Positions 34,095-46,500 of a stretch of 64,000 bases of DNA are shown one piece after another. The DNA lies in assembly GCF_032118995.1 (NCBI RefSeq), contig NC_092650.1, forward strand, positions 20,522,501-20,586,500, written 5' to 3'. Under the pieces are notes generated by a model. It was not told the origin of the DNA and ran no database searches. It saw only the letters and a program-made list of their open reading frames with translations. The stretch is from Asterias amurensis (Eukaryota; Echinodermata; Asteroidea; Forcipulatida; Asteriidae). Made by a program: the position numbers and the translations under genes. Within the stretch, counting starts at the first letter, position 1. Every line of letters starts with the position of its first letter.

Positions 34095-34998
34095 CTTTTC
34101 AGGCCTGATACTTCATGGAGGCAAGATCGGTAATTGCCTCTGGCCTCGGTGCCCCTTGAAATGTTCAATTAGAGTGTAAAATTTCCTCATTAGTGGCGGC
34201 CTTTGTTTCATTACAACAACAACATGAATGAAATGTCAGCATGATTTGTAGGTGATTAAAAACAAAAACATTACATTTAGACTAGCCCCACCTACATTTG
34301 TGGTTTTGTTGTTTACCCCTTGCTCACAATAACTTGAATTTAGGGGAGAAATTTCACAAGCTTAGCTCAATTGTAGCTCATAGTTAAAACGACATCACAG
34401 TTGTTTGATGTTGTTGCTGTTGTTGGTGGGTGGTTTTTTTTTTAGAAAAGAAGATTGATCTCATTTGTTTATGGGTCAGTAGACTTCCAGGATTGAAAGA
34501 TAGGCCTATCTAATGATTTACCAAAATCAAAATTTCGAGCATAATTTTTTAAAACTCAGATGAAGATATCAAAATTGAAAAAGGCAAGACCCCAGGACTT
34601 GAGCTTACTGCCTATGTAAGCAATCCATAAGTTTGGAGAAAGCTGCAAAAAGTAATTATTTTGCTTTTAAAGCAATGAATTACTGTACATCATCTGGGAA
34701 TGTTTACATTATTAATATTACAGAATGATTTCAACAATTTTGACTTCATTTTTAAAAGGAGCAAATCCGGAAATCCTGGAGAGCATTACCTGTGTTTTTA
34801 CTATGGCTGGCTAGTAACGAGTGACTATTTAAAGGGCGTTCTTTGTTTTCTTTTAGAAAGGGTAAGGGCGCCAAGGCATTTTCTCCTTGATAAAGGGCAC
34901 CTTATGAGGAAGTTGTAAATTTCTACTGGAGCACTTTCAAGGGCAACAAGTACAGGCAATTGCCTTTGTTGCCTCCATGAAGTATCAGGCTTGAAAGG
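34095..34998. mobile_element. Family K element with long inverted ends
   Basis: Left end 'ttcaggcctgatacttcatg' and right end 'catgaagtatcaggcttgaa' are inverses; similarity extends inward through 'ggcaattgcct'-like and 'tgccccttgaaa' blocks, giving arms of about 100 bp around ~650 bp of unique non-coding DNA. Isolated ends of the same family lie at 37850-37980 and 55020-55350. Confidence 0.65.
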
Positions 34999-35182
34999 GT
35001 TTTGATACCTTTTGTAGATGAAGTTTTTGGCCGTGACATGAATCCCTACTCACTGTGAAGGAAGATGTATAATGCAGTTAATTTACCTGTAGAAGTTTCA
35101 GATTCATCTGTTTTCAGGGTTTTGAGAAAAAAAAAAGGTGGAAATCACAGAGCAATGTTTTCAGAAGAGTCACGTTGTATGC

Positions 35183-35464
35183 CAGGGGTCGAAATTGCCA
35201 CTAGCCCGCTAGCCCGGGACTACCAGATTTACATCCGGGCTACTGATTTTTCTAGTTTGATAGCCCGACGGGCTAGTTGAATAATAATGCAAAAATCATC
35301 ATCACAAACAATAACGAACTATGTTATTGGTGTATTGTAAAGTTTGAGCCGTGACCATGACATAACGTGGCTTTCGGGCTACCAAAATCTAATCAGGGCT
35401 ACTAAAAATTATTGGTCACTAGCCCTGCTGACTACCATGGAAATACACTTAATTTCGACCCCTG
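35183..35464. mobile_element. hAT-like non-autonomous element
   Basis: Termini 'caggggtcgaaatt' and 'aatttcgacccctg' are exact inverses, in the CAGGG...CCCTG style of hAT elements. TATGC flanks both sides (35178-35182 and 35465-35469), a 5-bp duplication, shorter than the usual 8 bp. The interior repeats 'actagccc'/'gggctact' motifs. Partial relatives start near 12647 and 21110. Confidence 0.7.
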
Positions 35465-35469
35465 TATGC

Positions 35470-37424
35470 TAAAATAATTGTTGTCTCACTGAGACAGAAA
35501 CAACTACATGTATATTATTTGTGTGAGTGTTTTACTAATATTTCAAAAACAATCGCACCTCAGGAGGTGTCTACCACCGTTATTTAAACCCTTTGTACTG
35601 TCACTTTGCTGACTCAAAGCAAAAATTCTTATCAAAACCATCCATCATCATTGATGAAAAGGGTGTATTAGAAAATAATGGATGGGACATTGGGAGAGAA
35701 TCAGTTAGAATTGACCGTTAAGAGGAAGCTAAATGTGTGAGTCTCACCTGCCTCTGGCCTGTAGTCTAGTGACATTTCGGGCCATGTAAGAGAATATGTG
35801 TTTGTTTGGAGAATGCTGTGCAAAAAACAATTATTTTGCTTTTAAAACAACAAACTCCTGTAAGTACATATACATGCAAATTTTTACTTAGAATGATTTA
35901 AAATAAGTCTAAATATCATGTGAGCATTTTTGACTTGCTTTTGTATGCCTGGCGTTATTCTTGACTTATGTTTCTAATATACATGTACCTAGTGACTGTG
36001 GGCTGTTTTTAAATGTTGTACTCTCAATGTGCTGACTCAAGGCAAAAATTCTCATCAGACAAAAAAACCCACCCCATCACCAATTGACCCCATCACCAAT
36101 TGATGAAATGAAAAGGTTGGATTAAAAAGTAATGGATTGGACATCACAAGAGTTTAATCAGTTAGAGTTAGCCCTCAAGAGGAAGCTCGATGTGTGAGTC
36201 TCCATGGTGATGAGTGGGTCACTTCAAAGAACGAGGAAAAAGAATACCTTTGGAGGGGAGGATTGTGTTATAGAGCGGAGGGCTTCTTACTTCTTAGAGG
36301 AGATGAAGGGTCTTGGGGGGGGGGGGTGGAGTAGGATTTGCTGTGAGAGACTCCCAACAAGAGAAAGGGCTCAATTGTTTTGTGTTTTAGGTTGGCTTTT
36401 CAGCCTGTTTTAACACCTGGCCAAATTTCGTAGAGCTGCTTCAACAGAAATATATTACTTAACAACTGTCTGTTTTTTGGGGGCAGAAATTACACATAAT
36501 AATATCAAAGTCTTATATAGCACACGTATGATCTACCAAGGACACCAGTCACAAATTGTACATGTGACATTGTAGTTTGTCTTGTAATCTTATTCTGGTG
36601 AGCATAATTTTGTTGTGTTTAAAAGCAGGAATTTGGTACTGATTTGAAATATTATTGGAATTCAGTCCCAATTGTACAGTTTACATGATTGGTTCATTTT
36701 ATGTAAACTGTACAGTTGGGGCTGAATTAAACAAATATTCTCAAACAGTACAAAATTTCCTATGAATCTCTCCAGGTTTTTTGTATCGTACTCTTTTATT
36801 CATAGTTTTAGTTGGGGGGGGGGGGGCTGTCATTTGGACTACCTGTTTTAAATTTAAACAATTTGGACACCCAGTTTTAAATTTCCAGCAATTTTGGTTG
36901 TGTACTCGTATTTAGTGAGTTAAATCTTCTCTTTGTCCTTGTTCAAACCAAAGTTCAGTATCTATCTTTTTGCTATTTTCAATTTGGGTTTTGTAAACAG
37001 AATTCTAATAAGTAAACATGCTAAGCTGCAGGCTGTCTTGTGGAGTCTTCACCCAAAGTCAAGCCCGGAAACTTACACCCTTACATCAAATCTGACTCAA
37101 ACAAAATGTTTTTGAAGATCAGCAGTCCTGATGGATTTTCAATCTGAATTTTTTTCTATGTCCATCATCATCCAAAGATGTCAATGTGCAAGTGTAATTT
37201 TGATAAAGAGTTCATCAGTTTGAAGATTTGTAGGCCTTAACCAGACATTGAAATACAGTTTTCTCAAGACTTTTTTATTCTCATTTATCTACAGGTGTCA
37301 ACATGTAGTACACTATGTAGTTAAACAAAGATGACAACAGGCTGACGATGGTTAGATAGTTTGTGTACAATGTGCAGTACATGTTGAGTCTTGACTGTAT
37401 AAAGTCTCTGCTGCCCGGGGTGGT
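35470..37424. other. Gene-free stretch upstream of the nucleotidase-ankyrin gene
   Basis: It contains two similar blocks (about 35590-35730 and 36030-36195: 'gctgactcaaagcaaaaatt', 'gatgaaaagg', 'aagaggaagct') that look like an old ~450-bp direct duplication, a family E end at about 36422, an inverted pair 'ttcagtcccaattgtacag' / 'ctgtacagttggggctgaat' (36661/36708), and G runs at 36316 and 36816. No coding exon seen. Confidence 0.45.
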
Positions 37425-37515
37425 ATGGGATCAACCTGCTCACTGAGGTCAACTGCCGTCAAAGATCAAGAACAAGAGGTGGCTAGATGGAGGGGACACA
37501 TTCTTTACGGAAATG
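37425..37515 (+). CDS. Candidate first coding exon of the nucleotidase-ankyrin gene
   Basis: ATG at 37425 opens MGSTCSLRSTAVKD and ends after ...HILYGN plus one base, before a 'gtaata' donor at 37516. The exon 2 acceptor at 42048-42049 ('gtttag|acgac') then completes an Asp codon without breaking the frame. MG-x-x-x-S is the N-myristoylation consensus, with Cys5 available for palmitoylation. The rival reading is that exon 2 begins further left at the AG 42042-42043, or that translation starts at 42118. Confidence 0.6.
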
Positions 37516-40500
37516 GTAATAATATAGTTTTGTTTTTCAACCCTCACATACCGTTGTGTAAAAAAGGCACTAGGGTCGATTTCAAAAACTCTTCCTATAG
37601 GACTATAGTCCTAGGCAATGCTAAGAGATGGGACTAGTCCAGGCCTGTATGCTTCGTTTTTGAAAGGCGGCATGTTGCGCCACAGCACAGCACCTAGTAA
37701 ACCATTACATGGTGCTATGTAAAAGGAGTAGATCTCATAATTCAAAAACCTAGTCCCACATACCTTGCAGGAAATACTGTATGTAACAGCGCTTTGAGAC
37801 GCCCTTCGGGTATATAAAGCGCTATATAAGTATCAACTATTATTATTAAAGGGCACCCTATAAGGAAGTAATGTAGAAAAACTTCTACCAAAGCATTTCA
37901 AGGGCACCAAGGCAGTGACCAAGGGGCATGACGGCAGTCACCTTTATTTGTTGCCTCTGTGAAGTATCAGGCCTGCTAGTCTTAAGTTAAGCCCATTTAT
38001 TGGTCCTATATGTAACTTCAGATAAGACTAGTCTTATCTTTTGTGAAATCGATCCCTGGACTTCTGTGGTAATTGTCAAAGAAAGACCAGTATTCTCACT
38101 TGGTGTATCCCAACATGCATTAAAATAACAACAAATCTGTGCACATTTTGGACTCAATTGGTCATCGAAGTTGAAAGTGAATTAATGAAACAAAAAATAT
38201 TGAGATGTTTTCAAATTTTCACAAAATTCAAAGGGGGTAGGTAAAAGGCTGTGGACAACTTTTAATGGTATTTTTGGGGAAGAAAAATTCACTGGAGCAG
38301 AATTGGAACCAATGACTTCCAGAGTAACATGCCAGAATTCTATCAACTGAGCTTTCTAAACTGTAGCCCTATATATTTCATAGGGAGACCGTCAACATAA
38401 GGCTAGATTTGGTTTGTGCAAAATTTTACTCAATGTGGTTTTCAATTGAATAACATTTTTTTAACAGATGTTGACTTTTTTTTCTGGCAATTCCGTTGAG
38501 TATACTAACCCAAACCACAAGTGAGATAACCTTCTCTTAGTGCTTGCTAAAAAAAAATATTAAAAAAATAACATGATTAAAAATTCTGCATAAAGCTCTT
38601 TCTCATGAAGATTCTGGGGTGGATTTCACAAAGAGTTAGGTACTAATCTTATCTTGAGTTAGGACGAGTTACTAGCCCTAACTTAGGACTAGCTGTACCT
38701 TTTTGATATCTCTTTTAGAACTAGTCCTAAGTTAGGACTAGTACTAAAGGCCCGGTCCCACTGCAGCGACAACGATAACGATAACGACGCAAAGAGAACG
38801 CAGTCCATTGGTTGAATGAGCGTGTGTGTATTCTGCGTGGAGCAATTCAACCAATAGGATGCGTTCTCTTTGCATCTTGATTGTTATCGTTATTATTATC
38901 GCTGCAGTGTGACTCAGCCTTAACTCTTTGTGAAATCGACCCCTGGTCTTGTAAAATAATTTGTTTGGTTCAGTACACACTTTGAGTTAGAATGCCTGCA
39001 GGTGGTCTTGTTAAATTTTCTGCTACATTTGAGCCTAGAAACCCATGACATTGTATTTTTTTCAAGAAACAATGCACAGTGAAGTAGGTAATTGCTTACA
39101 TTGTAGCATTTCATGCACGTTTACACAATTTTCTGCTGGCTGGGGGGGGGGGGGCAAGTATATTAATGTTTATAAATGATCTTGTCAATAGCCATTGAAG
39201 CTAAACGAATACCAATTGACTAATTTGTAGCCATCTCGTTAAGAGTCAATTCCAGACTTTAATTATTCATAATGGCACTTAAATTGGGAGAGGAGCCATG
39301 ACTGTTACCATGGCAGCAATAGTAGTCAACAACAGTGGTTGTTGTCAACAACAGTTGTTTTATGGGAAATGGTGCATGCATTTGGAAACATACATGAATA
39401 ATTTTATACGGTATACTATTCATTAACCCACACCTGTGACGTCATGCTATTGTTAAATCGCTCCATTATTTTGCACGAATGGCGCGATGGGTACATCTAT
39501 TCACCCATTGTGCATAAAAGAGTTAGGGAATAAAGTAAATGAAGTCAATGACGCCATGGACCATATATTATTTTGTTTTTAATGGTTTTTAACACAGGTT
39601 AATAGAGCTACACATGTATTGCAAAATGATCGTTAACAATTTCCACAAGTGAACAGCTACATTATTAAATTATTATTTAGCTGAGATGTTAAAAAATAAT
39701 TATAGAACTACAACAGTAATTTAAGCAGGTCTTAAAGTCAGATAAATCAAGTTCATTTTAACCAGTATTTTTGTTTTTTGTTTTTATTAATTCAAAATGC
39801 TTAATTTATCATACACAAACATGGGAAGTGAGTAAAGTCCCTAAAATTTAAGATTGCAAAGATACTTTTTTCAATTTCATCATAAAATAACAGGAATTCA
39901 ACTGAAATTGTTGATCATAAAGGTAGCTTAAATTTGTTTATTAAAAACAAATCTGAAACTACAGGCTTGTACGCGGGTAGGTCACTTCTTTTATCTTCAC
40001 CTTTTGGGTTTTTTGTAGACCGAGAAAGGCGGCTAAAACATCATCTGATGGTCTGTTTCTATCACTAACTTGTATAAATTTACTTAAAGTCAAGAAACAA
40101 AATCACTTATCTGCTGCCACTTTCGCTCCCGATCTATGATGCCACTATCGAAGGAACGAGCATATTCCTACATGTTGGTCTTCGTCCATTGTTCACACAC
40201 CACCAGTGGTGTTCACTGGAGTGAACAAGCTTACGTAATACAAACAAACAATTGACTTAAAAATTAAACAATATCGCGCCATTCGTGCGAAATAATTCGT
40301 GCGATTTTAACAATAGCATGACGTCACAGGTGTGGGTTCAGTCGCATAATGCCCTCGGTGAACGCGCCATTCGTGGGTACGAATGGCCCTCGGGCTTCGC
40401 CCTCGGGCCATTCTTACCCACGAATGGCGCGCACCTCGGGCATTATCCTATACATAATAGGGTTTGCATAACAAGTGGGGTTAATGATGAATGATGACCC

Positions 40501-43500
40501 AATGTTAAATCCACTGGACTGTGGACAATGGGTTGGCCAATTAAAATTTCAGTCATGTATGATACATTTTTTTAAGGCAAAGTAAACTGTAAAAAATACT
40601 CTAAAACAAGTCTTATTGATATGGAGATTTCTTTTTCATAGAATAAAACTAACCTGTGCAGTAAATAAGATTAAAACAATCAAACGGTTCCAAAAAGGTA
40701 CACTTTGCTTTTAAGGGTGATCAATAAGTTAGCCAGTTTATGAAGGGGAGTCAACATATAATATAAGAAGCCATGCATCAATTAAAAACTAGCCATTCTT
40801 GGTGTAAAGGCTAGTCGTAAAAATGGAAAAAAATTAACTAGTGTTATTTAATCAAATAGGCCTACAGTATTCCAATTATGATGCTGTAGCTTTTATTCCA
40901 ATAAAACTAAACATTGGGCGAAAAGGAAAAAATATAAAATCAAATAATTTAATAAATTTCTAGTTTTATTTTTAGTGCAAGTAATGATTTAAGTTTTTTG
41001 TTCCTGAAAAAAAATCCAAGGAAAAAAAACATGATGTGTAAAAACTGTACACTGTTATAACTCCTTTTTGTGGGAAGACTTTTTAAAATAAAAACTGTCT
41101 AGCCCCAATTGTACAGGTATTCCAGTGCATTGATAACAAACACGGAATCGTGAACTACTTAGCTTACCATATTGTTAGTCATTAGGGTTGTCTGTGTGTC
41201 TATTTGACACCCTAACCAAATTGCCAAAACCTTGATAATTAAGAGTGGTTTGCAGTAATACCATATGAAATCTATTTTCAGTTTTACCTAACAACAGAGT
41301 CAAGCGTTCTCTTGAAGAGGATCAGAGCATACTGATCAAAACTTTGAGTTATTAATTAAGCTTGGGCGATATCACGATATCATCGAATATCGCGATATTA
41401 ATTTGGAAACGATTCGATATCGGATCGATTTGGTTTTAATCGAAATATCGATATATCGCGATATATCGCGATATCGATTAAATATCGCAATATCACGATG
41501 TATTTGCTAGCTGAGACATCTTGCACCCCATAGGTTTGGAGTAAAACCAGAAGAATAGGTCAGTAGAACACCTCTCTTATGCTATGACTGTCTCTTCTAC
41601 AACTTTCACTTGGAGTTTGAAGACTGATGATGTCAAATTTAATTAATCGCGATTATATAGAATGTCGCGATATATTGTCGGCGATATATCAAGAATAAAA
41701 TAAATCGATATCGCCCAAGCTTATTATTAATCACCGATTCTTTTCAGAACCAACACTACTCAAAAGAGATTATCACATTGTGCTACCGCAAACCTCTCTT
41801 AGTAAATACTTCCATCGTGTAAAGTTTCAAACACTACCTTGAACCTCAGATTTGTAGACAAACCTCTCCAGCTTCAAAACTAACTTGAAAACTCATTTGT
41901 TCAGTCTTAGCTTTGAGTACTATCATTGGCAGAGTTTTTTCTATGCGCCAGGAATGTCTTTCTGACAGATATGGCGCAGTACAAATGTCCATTATAATTA
42001 TTGCGATTATTATAAGTACACATTTTCATTTTTGAAAAAAAAGGTTTAGACGACTCGACGCCAAACCTCAGCCGCAAGTCTTCCTACCAGCGCAAGCTCT
42101 CGGCTGAAATCAAAGCAATGTACACCACCCATGCAACGGTAACCATAACCATCCTGCACTTCAACGATGTGTATAACGTAGAGCCAAAGGACAGGGAGCC
42201 AGTGGGTGGGGCGGCGCGCTTTGCTACGATCATCAAGAGTTTCCTGCCGGAGAACCCACTTGTCTTCTTCAGCGGAGACGCCCTGAATCCGTCCATCAGT
42301 AAGAATTGTTTTGTTTAACTTTTATCAAAATTGGCTAAAGGGAACGTAAACCTTTGATTGTTTAATCCTATATATCTTATACAATCAAAGTAACCCGTGA
42401 AAAGTTTCAAAAAGGTGGTCACTCTTTTGAGATTCGCCAAAAGTCTGGAGCGAATATGTCCACCCAGGAAGAATAACCCCTACAGGAACAATCATATCTC
42501 AGACTCAAAAAATGTTTGGGTAAAATCTGGTATCTTTTCACATAACCACTTCCTTCGAAGTAAAATGTTTCTCTAAATGCTTTATACTATATTGAAAGGT
42601 GCTGTTGAAGGCTTCTAACCAAAAGTTTTGTTCTTGCCCTTGGGAGGTAAAGGATGATTTTGAGGATTGTTTTTAGTCACTACTTTGATCTGTTTTGACT
42701 CATTTTTATGCAGTGAGTAACATCACAAGAGGTCAACACATGGTCCCAGTTTTGAATGCTATGAAAGTCAACACTGCAGTTTATGGCAACCACGACTTTG
42801 GTAATAAACAATAACAATAATCATTATATGACATGACAGTCATCATATTAAAGTTACAAATTTGTATTTTGTTGTTTTTTTTCATTCTCATTGCTGTCTT
42901 TCTTGTTATTGTGTGCTCCTTCTTTTTCTTCTTCTTTGTCTTTTACTGTCTAATTTAAACACCTCTTCCAAGAACTATCTTCCTAGATGTTTTGTTTTCT
43001 GCATTGATTATTTTCTCTTCATACCTACTTACACATAGAGGCAGCTAGCTCAATATTTGAGAATTCCTGGATTTCACTAACTTAGAACAATTAAGGAGCT
43101 TTGTGAAGGTACAAATGTAGGACTTAATACAACGCAGGAAAGTTTGAGTGTATTAAAGTTGAGAAGGTAGTGCATCTACTCTACCAGCCAGGCTCTTACT
43201 GGATGATACCCATGCCCTACGTAGGGCATGGGTATCATCCAGTAGGAGACTGGCTGGTAGAGCATCCCTAAGGACTGTGAAGGGGGTAACCTTGTTTCAG
43301 CCACACATGCCCCTGCAGCCGATTTCACAAAATGCTAGGATTAACTCGAGTAGGGCGAGTAACTAGTCCTAACTTAGGATTAATCTTAAGGTTTACATGC
43401 TACAGTGCAAGGTTGGGACTCGTTCTAAGTCCTAAGATTAATCTTAAGTTAGGAAGAGTTTGATGAAATCGACGGCAGGTGACAGTTACTTTGTGTCAAG

Positions 43501-46500
43501 AGCCCAAATCAGTTAAGTGGAGCCCTCATCTTTGAAGTGGCCGTTCGTGGCATTGTAATGTAAGGCCATCTCTAATACTAAGTATATATAGAAAAAGAAT
43601 CCCAATTCCAAGAGATTTCAAATAAAAAAATCAATCAACTTCCAACTATTCCCCAGTGTGTTAGTCTTGCCTTGGGTTCAAAAGCTGTATGCTTCGTCAA
43701 CCCAAAAACCTGAAAGTTGTCGGGCCCAAAAATTGACAATAACTGCTTCATCATAAAGAATTGTATAAATTCAATTATGTTAAGCCACAGTTATTAATTT
43801 GTACGCTTAACATAACAGCAGTGAAACTATAAATTTATGTATTTGTGTGAAAGAATACATTTTTGGTTTTATGAAAACTTTTTTATCAGAGATAGAAAAC
43901 TGAAAGAAAAATATACTTATTTATTTATTTATTTGTTTCCCCTCAAGATTTTGGCGTGGATGAGCTTGAAGACATTGTCCGTGATACTAACTTCCCATGG
44001 ATGATGAGCAACGTCATTGATAACTTTACTGGACAACCATTGGCTGATGGCTTGGTCACGCGCACAATCACGTGCCAGGGCAAGAAGGTGAGGCATTTTA
44101 TTTAGCATCTTGGAATAATCCATAAGTTTCCCAAAATATTATTTGGTTTTACCCTTACACCAATGTGTGTACTCTAGTACTTTAATCTTTAGTGCTTTAG
44201 TCTGGAGATTCTGTTCAGCAGAGTGTCTGTCGTGACACTTTTGTCCCTGAGCAAGACACTTAACTATAATTGCTTCCCTCCACCCTAGGGTAAATGGGTA
44301 CCTGTGAGGGCAGAGATGGTTTATGTGAATGAAGCTTGCAGTGCAGTTGTTTGTGTCCCTGAGCAAAGACACTTATAATAAATGCTTCTCTCCACCCAGG
44401 GGTAAATGGGTACCTGTGAGGGCAGAGATGGTTCTTGTGATTGATAATTGCTTAGAAGTACATACTAGTTGCACAGACTGTATTCTCTCCAGGAAGCCTA
44501 AATGGTTTCAGGAATAAATTACATGACCCAGTGACCAGGGTTAATAATGTTGGAAGCGCTTTGATATGCCCTTTGGGTGTGAAAAGCCCTGGTTATTGTA
44601 TAACTTTATCCTCTGTACTTTCCCGAGTTCTGTGCAAAAAAAAATCGCATGCATACTGCTCCGGTGAGATTCAAACCCACGACTTTTTGCCATTCTAGAG
44701 CAGATGTCTTACCAACTAGACCACCAAGATTGCCCGGTAGCTCAAGGCAGTTTGAATCCTATATCTTAGCAGAGGGTACCTCTGGTACGTTAATTGAGAG
44801 GTCACAGGTTCAAGCCACTCTCCTAGTCAGTTTTTCTTTGTTCCCATAATTGTGTTAAGTGTGTGAAAATTGTTTTTCTTTATTAGATTGGATTAATTGG
44901 TCTAGTGGAAGAGGAGTGGCTCGTAACCTTAGCAACCATCGATAGAGAGAATCTTACATACATTGATTACGTCACACAAGGCAATAAACTTGCACGAGTC
45001 CTCAGGCAACAGGTAAGTGAAAAGTTTTTGCAGGAACTAGCGTACAAGTTTAAATGATTGTCAGTCTTTGCTTACAGGCAACCCGTCCTATGCAGTCTAG
45101 AAATAGAAACCATACCTACTTTCTTCTGGATGTAATTTTGTTGGGATTAGTAAGGCAGTGTTAGAAAAATATATCATGTTCTCCCAAAGTGTTCTCTGTG
45201 TATGCAGTGCAGTTGGTTGCCTCTAAGTTGCCTGTAAAAGCAAGTGTAAAGGAAAAAACACCAATAATCCAAGATTAAATCTTGTCCTTGACATTTACAA
45301 GGGATTCTGCAACCATTGAAAATTAAATCAATTAGAAATGACTTTAATGAGGCTGCTGACGTACAAAAACAACTTGGCTATGATGGTATTTATTCTTATG
45401 ATGTTTAGCAGCAGGTCTTGCATCACTCAAAGCCATGGTTTTTGTTGCCCCGGTCTTTCCCTGCCCTTGACCCGTTCAGATATTGCCATATAAAAGCTAC
45501 TATATATAAACCTCATCTGATCTTGCCCATTTGTAAATTGGACTGGAATTGATTGTATTCTTGATAGGGGGCTGATTATGTGATAGCTCTAACACACATG
45601 AGGATGCCTAATGATATACGACTAGCAGAGAATGTAGAGGATATTGACTTGATACTCGGAGGACACGACCACGATTATGAAGTCATTGAGGTAAATAACA
45701 GATTTGTAGTATTTTGCTTTTATCCCCTGACATTAGTATGTGATGCGATCTATAGTGCAGACACAAAATAACAAAACATTGGCAAGTTGGTTGGTTTTGA
45801 AGACTGTATTCTGAAGAGCAGGGCCCAGTTTCATGGCTTACAGCCGAATTTGGCATATAACAATCACCATTCTCTGTTTCTACTGATGTTCAAGTGCCAA
45901 ATTTCTGCGTTACCTGTGTAAGCTTATTAACCTGGAGTACGCACAAGCAAACATTCCATGCTTACTCCTGAAATATGCTTCACGGTTCACGCTACTCCCT
46001 GCTTCCAGAACTGCAAATTCTTTGCTTACCTATAAGCGGAGCCATGAAATTTGGCCCAGATGTCTGAACCCTTAGACCATTGATTGTTCAGTCGGTGACG
46101 ATTGAGGCCAGCTCAAATCCTGTAATTAACTGTGCCAGCAGGGTATTCGTTAATAAATTAATTTCACATCCACAAAAATCATTATCTCATGCTGGTTAGT
46201 AATGAAATATTCATCCCGTTATGATATTAATCTAACTGTACTTTGTTATACTTGGAGTTATTAAAAACACAAATTTATTCGTATCGATTTTAATGCTCTA
46301 CGTCATACAGAGAAATATCTCTTTTTAAGGGCAGGGGTCGAATTCACAAAGAGTTAAGACTAGTCCTAACTTAGGACTTGTCCTAGGAGATATCAAAAAC
46401 TTAAGGCTAGTCCAAAGTTAGGACAAGTAACTCTTCCTAACTCGAGATAAGACAAGTCTTAACTCTTTGTGAAATCCACCCAGATCTATGAATTTCAGCC

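Noticed and set aside
37398-37404. TATAAAG as a TATA box for the nucleotidase-ankyrin gene
   Set aside because: It would put transcription start at or after the candidate ATG at 37425; most likely chance in AT-rich DNA.
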